Assembly (NCBI GenBank): GCA_964444825.1
Contig: CAYUIS010000038.1
Coordinates: forward strand, 1 to 37,897
Source: CAYUIS01 sp964444825
Lineage (GTDB): Bacteria > Chloroflexota > Anaerolineae > B4-G1
Length of the DNA: 37,897 nucleotides
Direction of reading: 5' to 3'
The notes under the pieces are model-generated. The model saw nothing but the letters and a program-made list of their open reading frames with translations, was not told the origin of the DNA and did no database searches. Below are positions 1-6,584 of the stretch, piece by piece (the first letter of the stretch is position 1; every line of letters begins with the position of its first letter). The position numbers and the translations under genes are program-made.

Positions 1-127
1 GCACGCCCAGCGCGTCCACCCAATCGTTGATCTGATCGAGGGTGGTCTTGGGCACTCGTACGGTGACCCGCGTCATTTTGGGGGCTGACATGTCGTCTTT
101 GGATGTCATTTGGGTACGATTCGTCAT
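1..127 (-). CDS. Ribbon-helix-helix DNA-binding protein, N-terminal part (runs off the window)
   Basis: Reading leftwards from ATG at 127-125, 42 codons are open to the window edge. The peptide ends with MTRVTVRVPKTTLDQINDWV, which has the alternating beta strand followed by an amphipathic helix typical of CopG/Arc/MetJ ribbon-helix-helix regulators. Such proteins dimerise and read operator DNA with the paired strands; many are plasmid or toxin-antitoxin regulators. The first 17 residues are low in complexity because the DNA encoding them consists of direct repeats (72-133). A near-consensus promoter lies just upstream (155-182). The C-terminal half is outside the window, so the partner gene and exact family cannot be named. 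The start could also be a downstream ATG (Met7, Met13 or Met18). Confidence 0.6.
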   Translation of the reverse strand, partial: MTNRTQMTSKDDMSAPKMTRVTVRVPKTTLDQINDWVDALGV

Positions 128-154
128 CTTTGGTAACCTTTTGTCACATTTTGG
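72..154. repeat. Five direct repeats of GTCA(N)TTTGG type at the RHH gene start
   Basis: Related words occur in the same orientation: GTCATTTTGGGGG (72-84), GTCGTCTTTGG (92-102), GTCATTTGGG (105-114), GTCATCTTTGG (123-133) and GTCACATTTTGG (143-154). Spacings are 20, 13, 18 and 20 bases. The last copy abuts the -10 box of the RHH promoter; the others lie in its leader and first codons. Arrays of short direct repeats are typical operators for ribbon-helix-helix proteins, so autoregulation is inferred. Confidence 0.5.
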
Positions 155-182
155 ATTATACCACAGATTGGAGGGATGTCAA
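155..182 (-). promoter_or_regulatory. Promoter for the RHH gene
   Basis: On the minus strand TTGACA (182-177) and TATAAT (160-155) are separated by 16 bases, and TGTGG precedes the -10 as an extended -10. Both hexamers are perfect sigma70-type consensus. Transcription would start about 20 bases before the ATG at 127. Confidence 0.75.
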
Positions 183-265
183 CAGGTTGGTCAGGGCGGG
201 GTGCATTTGTCGCTCGGGGCGCCTTGCGCGATGGGAATCTGCTGGTGTCCGATTTCGCAAAGCCC

Positions 266-283
266 GTCCTCGGGGACGAGGAC
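266..283. other. Stem-loop with GNRA-type tetraloop
   Basis: GTCCTCG (266-272) and CGAGGAC (277-283) form a perfect 7-bp stem closed by the tetraloop GGGA. It lies about 85 bases before the membrane protein gene at 369. No T-run follows, so a simple terminator is unlikely. It may be leader structure or chance. The rest of 128-368 shows nothing else that I recognise. Confidence 0.4.
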
Positions 284-368
284 AGGGAGCGCTAAATGCT
301 GTCGCCCTGGAGTTGTGGGCTCTCCGGTTTTGCAGTACACTTGGGCCTCACACGATGGAAGGAGGGCT

Positions 369-1211
369 ATGAGTTCCAACCGAGTGACATCGATCGGTCG
401 CGCCATCGATCCCAAATACCCGACGAATCGGGCCATCCTTGTCTTGACAGTGGTCGTGACAGTGATCGGAGCTGTGGCCCAGTTGTTGCGGGGGATGGGG
501 TTGTTCGAGGGCGGCCTGTGGGGGATTCGAGCCGGGTTAGCCGTGTTCCTGGCCTGGATGGTGTGCCGGGAGTTTGACACGGACCACGATCTGTCCGCCT
601 TTGTGGCGGCAGGGCTGGTCCTCGTGGGGATGTTTTGGTGGGATCCGCCCAACCTGGGGGCGCTGCTGTGGCTCGCACTCGTCATGCGGGTGGTGAACCG
701 CACCACCGGTCTGCCGGCGACGGTGGTCGATGTGCTGGCCGTCGTCGGCGTGGGCGGATGGCTGGCCTGGCAGGGGAACTGGGGATATGGGGTCGTGACC
801 GTCTTGGCGCTGATCCTGGATGGCCTGCTGCCACCGCGCAACCGGCAGGCGCTCGCCTTTGTGTCCCTGGGGGCCGCCGCTGCCGCGATCGTTGCCGTGT
901 GGCAGGGCAAGATGTGGGGTCCTGGCGGACCGTCGGTACGGGATGGGGCCTTGGCTCTGGTGATGGGGATCGCGTCCGTGCCGGTGATCGTGGCATCGAA
1001 CCGAGTGAGGAGTGTGGGCGATGAGACCGAGGAGCCGCTGACGCCACTGCGGGTCCAGGCCGCGCAGGTGATAGCGGTGCTGGCGGGCGTCCAGGCGGCG
1101 GTCTGGGACGGGATAGCCGGGTTGGCGTCGATGTCCTCGCTGTGGGCGGCGGTGCTGGGCGCGGCGATGTACTGGGTGTGGGGAGCGGTTACCGGGCGGC
1201 GAGAGAAATAA
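369..1211 (+). CDS. Multi-pass membrane protein of unknown function
   Basis: This 280-residue protein begins at ATG 369 behind a GGAGG ribosome-binding site (361-365). The frame stays open to 42, but the upstream part lacks membrane character and has no comparable ribosome-binding site. After a short polar N-terminus, nearly the whole chain is hydrophobic. About seven to nine membrane spans are visible, with one polar loop near residue 215 (RSVGDETEEPLTP) and a short basic C-terminus. I recognise no family motif and no charged catalytic pattern inside the helices. The downstream neighbour is a methyltransferase 73 bases away on the same strand, which may be co-transcribed. A small-molecule or structural membrane role is possible but cannot be inferred further. 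Confidence 0.7.
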   Translation: MSSNRVTSIGRAIDPKYPTNRAILVLTVVVTVIGAVAQLLRGMGLFEGGLWGIRAGLAVFLAWMVCREFDTDHDLSAFVAAGLVLVGMFWWDPPNLGALLWLALVMRVVNRTTGLPATVVDVLAVVGVGGWLAWQGNWGYGVVTVLALILDGLLPPRNRQALAFVSLGAAAAAIVAVWQGKMWGPGGPSVRDGALALVMGIASVPVIVASNRVRSVGDETEEPLTPLRVQAAQVIAVLAGVQAAVWDGIAGLASMSSLWAAVLGAAMYWVWGAVTGRREK

Positions 1212-1284
1212 CTGGCGCGTGTTGCCCCTGGCCTTGCGCCGACAGCGCACGCGGATAGACCAGAACGGATAAGGATACGCAGCT

Positions 1285-2109
1285 ATGTCTCAGTCTCAGT
1301 CTGACATCATCGATCACTATTCAAGCACCGGCTACGAGGACGAGCGGCTGACCACGGGGGTGGGTCGCTTGGAGGTCGTGCGGACGAGGGAGATCATCCA
1401 GCGCTATCTGGCCCCGACGCCGCACGTCATCATCGACGCCGGAGGCGGCACGGGACCGTACGCCTTTTGGCTGGCCGAGCTGGGCCACACGGTCCACCTG
1501 CTCGACCTGGTCCCCCGGCACATCGAGATGGCCCGCGAGCGGGCAAGGACGGCGGTCGCTTCACCGGCGTCGATCGACGTCGGGGATGCCCGGTTGTTGC
1601 CGTACCCGGATGCCACCGCCGACGTCGTGCTGCTGATGGGGCCGCTGTATCACCTGGTCGAGCGGGCGCACAGGCTGGAAGCGCTGCGGGAGGGCGCGCG
1701 TGTGCTCAAACCGGGCGGCCGGCTGCTGTGCGCGGCCATATCTCGGTACGCCTCACTGCTGGATGGGTTCCGGTCCCGTTTGTTCGACGATCCAGAGTTC
1801 GAGGGTATTGTGGACCGGGACCTGCAGGATGGCCAGCATCGAAACCCCTCCCCGGACAAGGACTATTTCACCACCGCCTATTTCCACCACCCTCAGGAGC
1901 TGAGGGAGGAGGTCGTCGCGGCCGGGCTGGTGTGCGATCATGTGATCGGGGTCGAGGGGCCCTGGTGCGCGATGAACGAGATGCAGGCCTGGCTCGACCT
2001 ACGCGGCCGTTACTATGAATTGACCCTCAAGTATGCGCGGGCGGTCGAGGAGGAGGAGAGCCTCCTGGGGGCGAACTTTCATCTCCTGGCGGTAGCCACA
2101 AAACCCTAG
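1285..2109 (+). CDS. Class I SAM-dependent methyltransferase
   Basis: The 274-residue protein has the Rossmann-type SAM-binding fold of class I methyltransferases. Motif I is IIDAGGGTGPYAFWL (about residues 49-63). The acidic end of strand 2 is HLLDLVPRHIEMA, motif II contains DARLLPY, and the post-motif strand is ADVVLLMGPLYHL, as in the UbiE/Methyltransf_11 group. The C-terminal third (DYFTTAYFHHPQELREEV and following) probably shapes the acceptor site. Nothing nearby identifies the substrate, so small-molecule methylation is the most that can be said. AAGG precedes the ATG. The gene lies between a membrane protein and an aminotransferase that has its own promoter. Confidence 0.85.
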   Translation: MSQSQSDIIDHYSSTGYEDERLTTGVGRLEVVRTREIIQRYLAPTPHVIIDAGGGTGPYAFWLAELGHTVHLLDLVPRHIEMARERARTAVASPASIDVGDARLLPYPDATADVVLLMGPLYHLVERAHRLEALREGARVLKPGGRLLCAAISRYASLLDGFRSRLFDDPEFEGIVDRDLQDGQHRNPSPDKDYFTTAYFHHPQELREEVVAAGLVCDHVIGVEGPWCAMNEMQAWLDLRGRYYELTLKYARAVEEEESLLGANFHLLAVATKP

Positions 2110-2170
2110 GGGCGAACCATTCCCGAACACATTCCCGCCTTCCAACTGACTGGTGATCTACTGCCCACTG

Positions 2171-2198
2171 TGGAAAACGTGGCCCTTTCTGGTATAAT
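2171..2198 (+). promoter_or_regulatory. Promoter for the aminotransferase gene
   Basis: A perfect TATAAT (2193-2198) lies 45 bases before the GTG start at 2243. The hexamer 16 bases upstream is TGGAAA (2171-2176), a poor -35, which would fit a promoter that needs an activator. Confidence 0.6.
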
Positions 2199-2206
2199 AG
2201 GGCCAC
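2179..2206. promoter_or_regulatory. Perfect 8-bp inverted repeat straddling the -10 box (operator candidate)
   Basis: GTGGCCCT (2179-2186) and AGGGCCAC (2199-2206) are exact inverted copies enclosing the TATAAT. A dimeric regulator bound here would cover the -10 element. The protein that binds it is unknown. Confidence 0.5.
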
Positions 2207-2242
2207 AGGAGCAGCGAGACCACCAGAGGAAAAGGGGTCAGT

Positions 2243-3382
2243 GTGAAAATCGAACGGTTTGCGCTAGAGCGGTGGATGACCGCCCACGAGATGAACGTCA
2301 AGTACGATATTGCCGAGAGTGGCATCTGCCCCCTCACGGTCAATGACCTGCTCTCCTTCGAGCCTGCCGAGCGGCGGGAAGAGGTGCTTGATTTTCTGCT
2401 GAACCTCGGCCTCGGATACAGCGAGGCCCGGGGCACGCTAGAGCTGCGCACGCTGCTGGCCGAGACCTATGCCGATAAAGGCCCCGACAACATCCTGGTC
2501 ACGACCGGCGCTATCGAAGCCAACTTTCTCCTGTTTAACGTGCTGCTCGAAGCGGGCGACCACGTCGTCGCACCGTATCCGGCCTACCAGCAATTGTACA
2601 GCGTTCCCCGCGCCCTCGGCTGCGATGTATCGCTGTGGAAGGTCGACCCCGAGAGGGATCTGCGCTATCACGTCGACGAACTGGAGGATCTCGTCACCGC
2701 CAGGACGCGTTTGATCGTGATCAACTCGCCCCACAACCCCACCGGGGCGGTGCTTTCGGCCGGCGAGATGCGGCGCGTCTACGAACTGGCGGAATCGGTG
2801 GGGGCGACGGTGTTATCGGACGAGGTCTATCGCTGGCTGGATATACCGGGCGGCGACGATCTGGCGCCGCCGATGGTCGATCTTGGCTCGGCCGGGATCA
2901 GCGTTGGCACCGTCTCCAAGCCCTTTGGCCTGCCCGGCCTGCGGATCGGGTGGATCGCGGCTTCTGACGAGGTGGTGGCCCGGTGCTGGGGGATGCGCGA
3001 CTATGTCACCCTCTGCCCTGGCAAGCTGAACGACGCCCTGGCGGTCCTGGCGATCAAACACCTGGACAAGATCATCCGGCGTAACCGGACGATCATCACC
3101 GCCAACCTGGCGACGGCGAACGCGTGGCTCGCCGACCACGCCAGCGTCGTCTCCTGGCGACCGCCCCGGGCGGGACTGCTGGCGCTGCTGCGCTACGACC
3201 TGGACGTCCCGTCGCTGGAATTGGCGGACAAGCTGGCGGAGGAGTACAGCGTGATGTTAGCGCCCGGCTCTGCCTTTGGATACGAGTATCACCTGCGCAT
3301 TGGCATCGGGCAGGACCCGCCCGTTTTCACGGCCGGTCTGGCGCAGACCAGCGCCTGTCTTGCGGAGCTGGGGGCCGTGTAG
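2243..3382 (+). CDS. PLP-dependent aminotransferase, class I/II fold (capreomycidine-synthase-like group)
   Basis: The 379-residue enzyme starts at GTG 2243 behind AAAGGGG. Fold-type I aminotransferase landmarks are in order: YSEARGTLELR (about 59-69), the cofactor-ring stacking segment APYPAYQQLY (110-119), NSPHNPTG (161-168), SDEVYRWL (192-199), the Schiff-base lysine in TVSKPFG (Lys226), and a C-terminal carboxylate-binding RIGIGQ. The opening MKIERFALERWM resembles the group that contains capreomycidine synthase VioD and related cytosolic aminotransferases, but no antibiotic pathway genes are nearby. Amino acid/keto acid transamination or a PLP-dependent cyclisation are both possible. The promoter carries an inverted repeat, so expression is probably regulated. 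Confidence 0.85.
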   Translation: MKIERFALERWMTAHEMNVKYDIAESGICPLTVNDLLSFEPAERREEVLDFLLNLGLGYSEARGTLELRTLLAETYADKGPDNILVTTGAIEANFLLFNVLLEAGDHVVAPYPAYQQLYSVPRALGCDVSLWKVDPERDLRYHVDELEDLVTARTRLIVINSPHNPTGAVLSAGEMRRVYELAESVGATVLSDEVYRWLDIPGGDDLAPPMVDLGSAGISVGTVSKPFGLPGLRIGWIAASDEVVARCWGMRDYVTLCPGKLNDALAVLAIKHLDKIIRRNRTIITANLATANAWLADHASVVSWRPPRAGLLALLRYDLDVPSLELADKLAEEYSVMLAPGSAFGYEYHLRIGIGQDPPVFTAGLAQTSACLAELGAV

Positions 3383-3479
3383 CTAGCGGCTGCGAGAGCG
3401 TTTCGGATAGACCGTACGACTTTGCTGACCTCGTTGCGGCTACAAGGAGCCGTGATGGGTGAGGGAGGGGGGAGTGGAG

Positions 3480-4007
3480 ATGTACAGACAGGGAATTCCT
3501 CGGACTGATCGGGGCCGCGAGATGCGGCTCATACTCGGATGGCTGGCTATGGTAGCCCTGGGGATCGGGCTGCTGGTGTTCGGGGTCTGGCTGGGCCGGA
3601 CGGGAGAGGCAGATCGTGCCCCAATGGAGGAAACCGTCATAGAAGGCTCGGCATCTGTGGAGCCCACGGAGCCAGCGGCGCCCACCGTTGCTTCCCCGTC
3701 GAGCCCGACGGCGACCGCCGCGCCGGCGCCCACTGACACCCCGGTGCCCACGCTCGCTCCCCCTCGTCCCACGCCCTACATCGTAGCGGGCGCCGACGGG
3801 GTCAACGTGCGCACGGGGCCGGACACCGACTATTCCAAGCTGGGCTACATCGATCCCGGCGGTGAGGCGGTGCTCGTCGACGACGAAGGTGAGTGGTGGA
3901 AAATCCGCTTCGACGACGTGGAGGCCTACGTCTACAGCCCGCTGGTCACGGGCCATAACAGGGACAGCCTCCGTCCTGTGGCCGCGGCACCGACCCCTGG
4001 AGCGTAG
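3480..4007 (+). CDS. Membrane-anchored SH3b-domain protein, 5' part of a stop-interrupted SH3-CAP gene
   Basis: The reading frame from ATG 3480 (behind GGGAGGGGGGAG) gives 175 residues. It has a basic N-terminus and one membrane helix (about 15-40), then a Thr/Pro/Ala-rich stalk, then a bacterial SH3 domain with the signature GVNVRTGPDTDYSKLG and GEWWKIRF. These domains usually bind cell-wall or surface polymers outside the cell. The frame ends at TAG 4005-4007 inside a second Pro/Thr/Ala linker. The same frame continues without another stop into a complete CAP domain up to 4418, so this is most likely the front half of a single 312-codon gene. GTG 3459 is an alternative start with a poorer context. 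Confidence 0.75.
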   Translation: MYRQGIPRTDRGREMRLILGWLAMVALGIGLLVFGVWLGRTGEADRAPMEETVIEGSASVEPTEPAAPTVASPSSPTATAAPAPTDTPVPTLAPPRPTPYIVAGADGVNVRTGPDTDYSKLGYIDPGGEAVLVDDEGEWWKIRFDDVEAYVYSPLVTGHNRDSLRPVAAAPTPGA

Positions 4008-4043
4008 ACCTCCGCCACTGGAGCCTCGGGCTGGGCGGACGAG

Positions 4044-4418
4044 GTGTTTGAGACGATCAACGAGCTTCGATCCCAGAATGGTCTCCCGCCCTACTCACGC
4101 AACGCGCTCCTGGAGCAGGCGGCCCTGCTCCACGCCCAGGATACCGCCCAGCAAGGCGAGTTGACTCACACCGGCTCCGATGGCTCGAACGTCACCACTC
4201 GCATCGAGCGGACCGGCTATGCGGCCGTCGGCCTCTCCGAGATCACGGTCACGGGAAACTCGGTCGAATGGGCCATCAACTGGTGGATGGACGAGCAGCC
4301 GCCAAACGATCCAAACCGCAGCGCCATTCTCAGTGACACGTACGTGGACATCGGCGTGGCGGTCGTGGAGGCCGGGAACACGCACCACTTTGTCGCCGTG
4401 CTCGCCCAACCCCAATAG
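4044..4418 (+). CDS. CAP (SCP/PR-1) domain, 3' part of the stop-interrupted SH3-CAP gene
   Basis: From GTG 4044, 124 residues form a CAP domain. It opens with helix ETINELRSQNGLPPY, followed by LLEQAALLHAQDTAQQGELT, the motif THTGSDGSNVTTRIERTGY with its conserved His, a Glu in GLSEI, and the closing strand HHFVAVLAQ. CAP proteins are secreted or surface proteins that bind sterols, lipids or other ligands. The domain is in the same frame as the SH3b part; codons 4008-4043 (TSATGASGWADE) complete its first helix. GTG 4044 has no convincing ribosome-binding site and no signal peptide, so independent expression would leave a cytosolic fragment. The most economical reading is that TAG 4005 is a nonsense mutation, a base-call error or a read-through site. 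Confidence 0.75.
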   Translation: MFETINELRSQNGLPPYSRNALLEQAALLHAQDTAQQGELTHTGSDGSNVTTRIERTGYAAVGLSEITVTGNSVEWAINWWMDEQPPNDPNRSAILSDTYVDIGVAVVEAGNTHHFVAVLAQPQ

Positions 4419-4523
4419 AGCTCGGGTAGCCACCTGCACCTGGGACCAGCGGTCCGTGCGGAGCGGGAGACGCGGCAACGTCCTGGCGGCGGAGTATGAG
4501 CCGGTGAACAGTGGTGCAAACTC

Positions 4524-5516
4524 CTAGTTCATTCCCTCCAGCAAGGGAGAAGGGCTTGTTGCAGGCGCAAAGATGCCGGTGGTGATCTGGCCGTTGGCCG
4601 TGACGATGGCGTGAGCGAGATACGGTGTGTTGTGGGCGATGCCGGCGCCCCCCGTGCGGTCGAGCACGATGACGCCGCCCTGGCCAGTGGTACGCTCCCG
4701 CAGAATCGCAACTGCTGCGTCGGCTGCCTGCTGAGCGGTCATTCCCTGACTGATAAAGTCGCACACCGTCTTGCTGATGACAACCTTCATCAGGGCCTCG
4801 CCCTCGCCGGTGGCGGAGACGGCTCCGGTGCGATTGTCGGCATAGGCCCCGCAGCCTATCAGAGGCGAGTCCCCCACGCGGCCAGGGTGCTTGTTGAAGG
4901 TACCGCCGGTGGAGGTTGCAGCGGCCAGGTTTCCGTGGGTATCCATCGCCACCGCGCCGACGGTGCTCGACGGTTCGTTGCCCGACGGCTCCCAGTCCTG
5001 GGGCCTGCCGCCGGCCTGGGCGGCCCGCCAGCGCTCCAGCTCTCGCCCCACCAGCAGCTCCTCCGGCGGGCAGATGGGCAGACCGTGCGTGCGGGCGAAA
5101 GCCTCGGCGCCCGCGCCGGCGAGCATCGCGTGCTCGCTCTCGGTCATCACCAGCCGGGCCAGGGTGACGGGGTGGCGCACGCGCTGCACGGCGGCCACCG
5201 CGCCAAAGTTGAGGTCGCGTCCATCGGCGATGATGGCGTCCATCTCGACCTGGGCGGCAGCGTTGATGAAGGAGCCGCGACCCGCGTCGAAGGTAGGATC
5301 GTCCTCGAGCAGGCGCACGGCAGTCTCGACGGCCTCTAGCGCCGACCCGCCAGCGGCCAGCACGGCCCAGCCAGCCTCGGCACCGCGGCAGCAGCCCGCG
5401 AGGTGGGCCTCGTGGGACTCGGTCGGGATATCGTAGGCGCCGCCGTGGGCGATCAGGATGGGGGAGTGCGGGTGATTGGGCGTTCCAGTGGGCGAGATGA
5501 GACCCTGGTCTGTCAT
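4524..5516 (-). CDS. iaaA: Isoaspartyl peptidase / type III L-asparaginase (Ntn hydrolase)
   Basis: The 330-residue protein matches the plant-type asparaginase family. This family self-cleaves between a Gly-like position and Thr to expose an N-terminal nucleophile, then hydrolyses beta-aspartyl dipeptides and L-asparagine. Visible landmarks are the N-terminal IAHGGAYDIP, then FDAGRGSFINAAAQVEMDA (about 76-94), the cleavage and nucleophile region SSTVGAVAMDTHGNLAAATS with Thr185, and GGTFNKHPGRVGDSPLIGCG. Here the residues before Thr185 are Ser-Ser rather than the usual Gly, which may alter processing. The start ATG 5516 follows GAGGAGC. It lies 15 bases after the Dabb gene on the same strand and converges with the CAP gene. 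Confidence 0.9.
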   Translation of the reverse strand: MTDQGLISPTGTPNHPHSPILIAHGGAYDIPTESHEAHLAGCCRGAEAGWAVLAAGGSALEAVETAVRLLEDDPTFDAGRGSFINAAAQVEMDAIIADGRDLNFGAVAAVQRVRHPVTLARLVMTESEHAMLAGAGAEAFARTHGLPICPPEELLVGRELERWRAAQAGGRPQDWEPSGNEPSSTVGAVAMDTHGNLAAATSTGGTFNKHPGRVGDSPLIGCGAYADNRTGAVSATGEGEALMKVVISKTVCDFISQGMTAQQAADAAVAILRERTTGQGGVIVLDRTGGAGIAHNTPYLAHAIVTANGQITTGIFAPATSPSPLLEGMN

Positions 5517-5531
5517 GATTATCCAAGCTCC

Positions 5532-5840
5532 TCACTCATCGATGACGGCGTTTTCCACAAAGACTTTGTCCCAAATGCCCTTGTTCTCCTCAATGAAGCG
5601 CTGGTGGGCTGGGTGGTGGAAGTAGACGACGATGTCCGCTTGACTCTCGAAGGTCAGGTAGTGCATGCTGTCGTATTCTGGTGGCGTCCCGTCTTCCAAG
5701 GGAACTGTCCTTCCCCCATTGTATGAAACGATCTGTGGTATCTCCCCTTTCAGGGCCTCCAGGCCATCCATATGTCGTTGGATGCTCTCGGGGGTGGCAT
5801 TGGGCTTGAATTTGAAGCAGACGATACGTTGGTACGGCAT
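5532..5840 (-). CDS. Dabb (stress-responsive A/B barrel) domain protein
   Basis: From ATG 5840 behind GGGAGC, 102 residues form a single dimeric alpha/beta barrel domain. The first strand is QRIVCFKFKPNATPES, followed by helix IQRHMDGLEALKGEIP, the central strand YDSMHYLTFESQADI and the terminal YFHHPAHQRFIEENK, which is typical of the Dabb family. Members include small cyclases and stress proteins; most bacterial ones have no known reaction. The gene is the upstream partner of the isoaspartyl peptidase. A longer in-frame start at 5921 would begin inside a palindromic repeat and was not chosen. Confidence 0.85.
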   Translation of the reverse strand: MPYQRIVCFKFKPNATPESIQRHMDGLEALKGEIPQIVSYNGGRTVPLEDGTPPEYDSMHYLTFESQADIVVYFHHPAHQRFIEENKGIWDKVFVENAVIDE

Positions 5841-5911
5841 TGGTGCTCCCTGTCTATCACGTCGAGCTGCCTTGTTCGGAGCGAAGCCGAGGGAGCCAGG
5901 AGAGCTCGGGA

Positions 5912-5960
5912 GATTCCTCACTTTCCTTCGGCAGGCTCAGGACAGGCTGTTCGGAATGAC
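5912..5960. repeat. Nested palindromic mini-elements (type 2 inside type 1)
   Basis: The ends GATTCCTCACTT (5912-5923) and GTTCGGAATGAC (5949-5960) are the two arms of the type-1 repeat that occurs uninterrupted at 27506-27530 and, in variant form, at 14896-14920. Between the arms lies CCTTCGGCAGGCTCAGG (5925-5941), the core of the type-2 repeat that also lies inside recG (19156-19172). A type-2 element has therefore apparently inserted in the loop of a type-1 element. It is in the 249-base gap between the Dabb and DUF35 genes. Confidence 0.75.
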
Positions 5961-6034
5961 GGCGCGAGCGCGTAGACTCTGCGGAGATGGGGTGCGGACC
6001 CGGGGACCATCTCCCTCGTTTGGTCCGGCACCCC

Positions 6035-6083
6035 ATCCCCAATCCCTGATACCTGATCCCTAATTCCCGATCCCCGGTCCTGC
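6035..6083. repeat. Heptanucleotide tandem repeat
   Basis: Six consecutive 7-base units are ATCCCCA, ATCCCTG, ATACCTG, ATCCCTA, ATTCCCG and ATCCCCG (6035-6076), followed by a weaker GTCCTGC. The consensus is ATCCCTG. The tract ends seven bases before the DUF35 gene stop. Heptamer repeats of this kind are known from cyanobacterial STRR sequences; whether this one is a relative is unknown. Confidence 0.75.
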
Positions 6084-6089
6084 CACCAG

Positions 6090-6572
6090 CTAGCCAGTGC
6101 TAATGGGCCGGAAATACGCGATGTCCAGGATGCTCCCCTTCCGCTCCTCCTTGTCCTTGAACACGGCCTCGACGCGCATGCCGATGCAAATGTCCTCGGG
6201 CTGCGCCTCGCCCACGTAGTGAACCAGTCCACCGTCGGCGCCATCCAGTTGGACGAAGGCCATTAAACGTGGCTCTGGCAGGTGGTTGCCGTCCAGGTCG
6301 AGGTGGACAGTGGTGAAGGTATATACCCGGCCCGTGGTTGGCACCTCTACCCATTCGTCCAAGTGCTCAAAGCAGCGCTCGCAGTAGAGGCGTGGTGGGA
6401 CGTAGGTAATGTCACACAGGGTGCATACCGTTCCCACAAACCTGCCATGCTCCTGAATCTCGCGGAAGAACCGTTCGCCAGCAATCCCGGCGGTGTAGCG
6501 CCCCTGCGTGGGCATATCACCTTCCCAGGCAAAAACGTCGTGCAAGTGTTCGATTCGATGTAACAAGCTCAT
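6090..6572 (-). CDS. DUF35 zinc-ribbon/OB-fold protein (thiolase partner 1)
   Basis: The 160-residue protein has an N-terminal helix region, a rubredoxin-like zinc ribbon with Cys50, Cys53, Cys64 and Cys67 (CTLC and CERC), and a C-terminal OB fold (VEVPTTGRVYTFTTVHLDL to the end). This is the DUF35 (now ChsH2/archaeal HMG-CoA-complex) layout. In characterised systems, DUF35 proteins bind acyl-CoA and channel it between a thiolase-fold enzyme and a second enzyme, as in archaeal thiolase/HMG-CoA synthase and actinobacterial Ltp2-ChsH2 aldolase. It is the last gene of a tight four-gene operon (12-base gap), behind GAGGGGG. Which of the two thiolase-fold proteins it pairs with cannot be told from sequence. 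Confidence 0.88.
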   Translation of the reverse strand: MSLLHRIEHLHDVFAWEGDMPTQGRYTAGIAGERFFREIQEHGRFVGTVCTLCDITYVPPRLYCERCFEHLDEWVEVPTTGRVYTFTTVHLDLDGNHLPEPRLMAFVQLDGADGGLVHYVGEAQPEDICIGMRVEAVFKDKEERKGSILDIAYFRPISTG

Positions 6573-6584
6573 CTCGATCCCCCT

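Noticed and set aside
42..368. N-terminal extension of the membrane protein reading frame
   Set aside because: It has no membrane or domain character, overlaps the RHH gene and its promoter, and a clear GGAGG precedes ATG 369.
2243..3382. Antibiotic (capreomycidine) biosynthesis
   Set aside because: The aminotransferase resembles that group at its start, but no hydroxylase, NRPS or other pathway gene is near.
4443..4455. GGACC-AGC-GGTCC hairpin between the CAP and isoaspartyl peptidase genes
   Set aside because: Short stem, 3-base loop and no T-run, so it is not supported as a terminator.
4330..5535. A 401-codon minus-strand open frame across the isoaspartyl peptidase
   Set aside because: It is Arg/Gly/His-rich without motifs and overlaps a gene with all family landmarks; it is a GC-driven shadow frame.
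5857..6244. Small frames between the Dabb and DUF35 genes
   Set aside because: Their peptides are translations of the palindromic repeats (CPEPAEG, SLPKESEES types) and not conserved genes.
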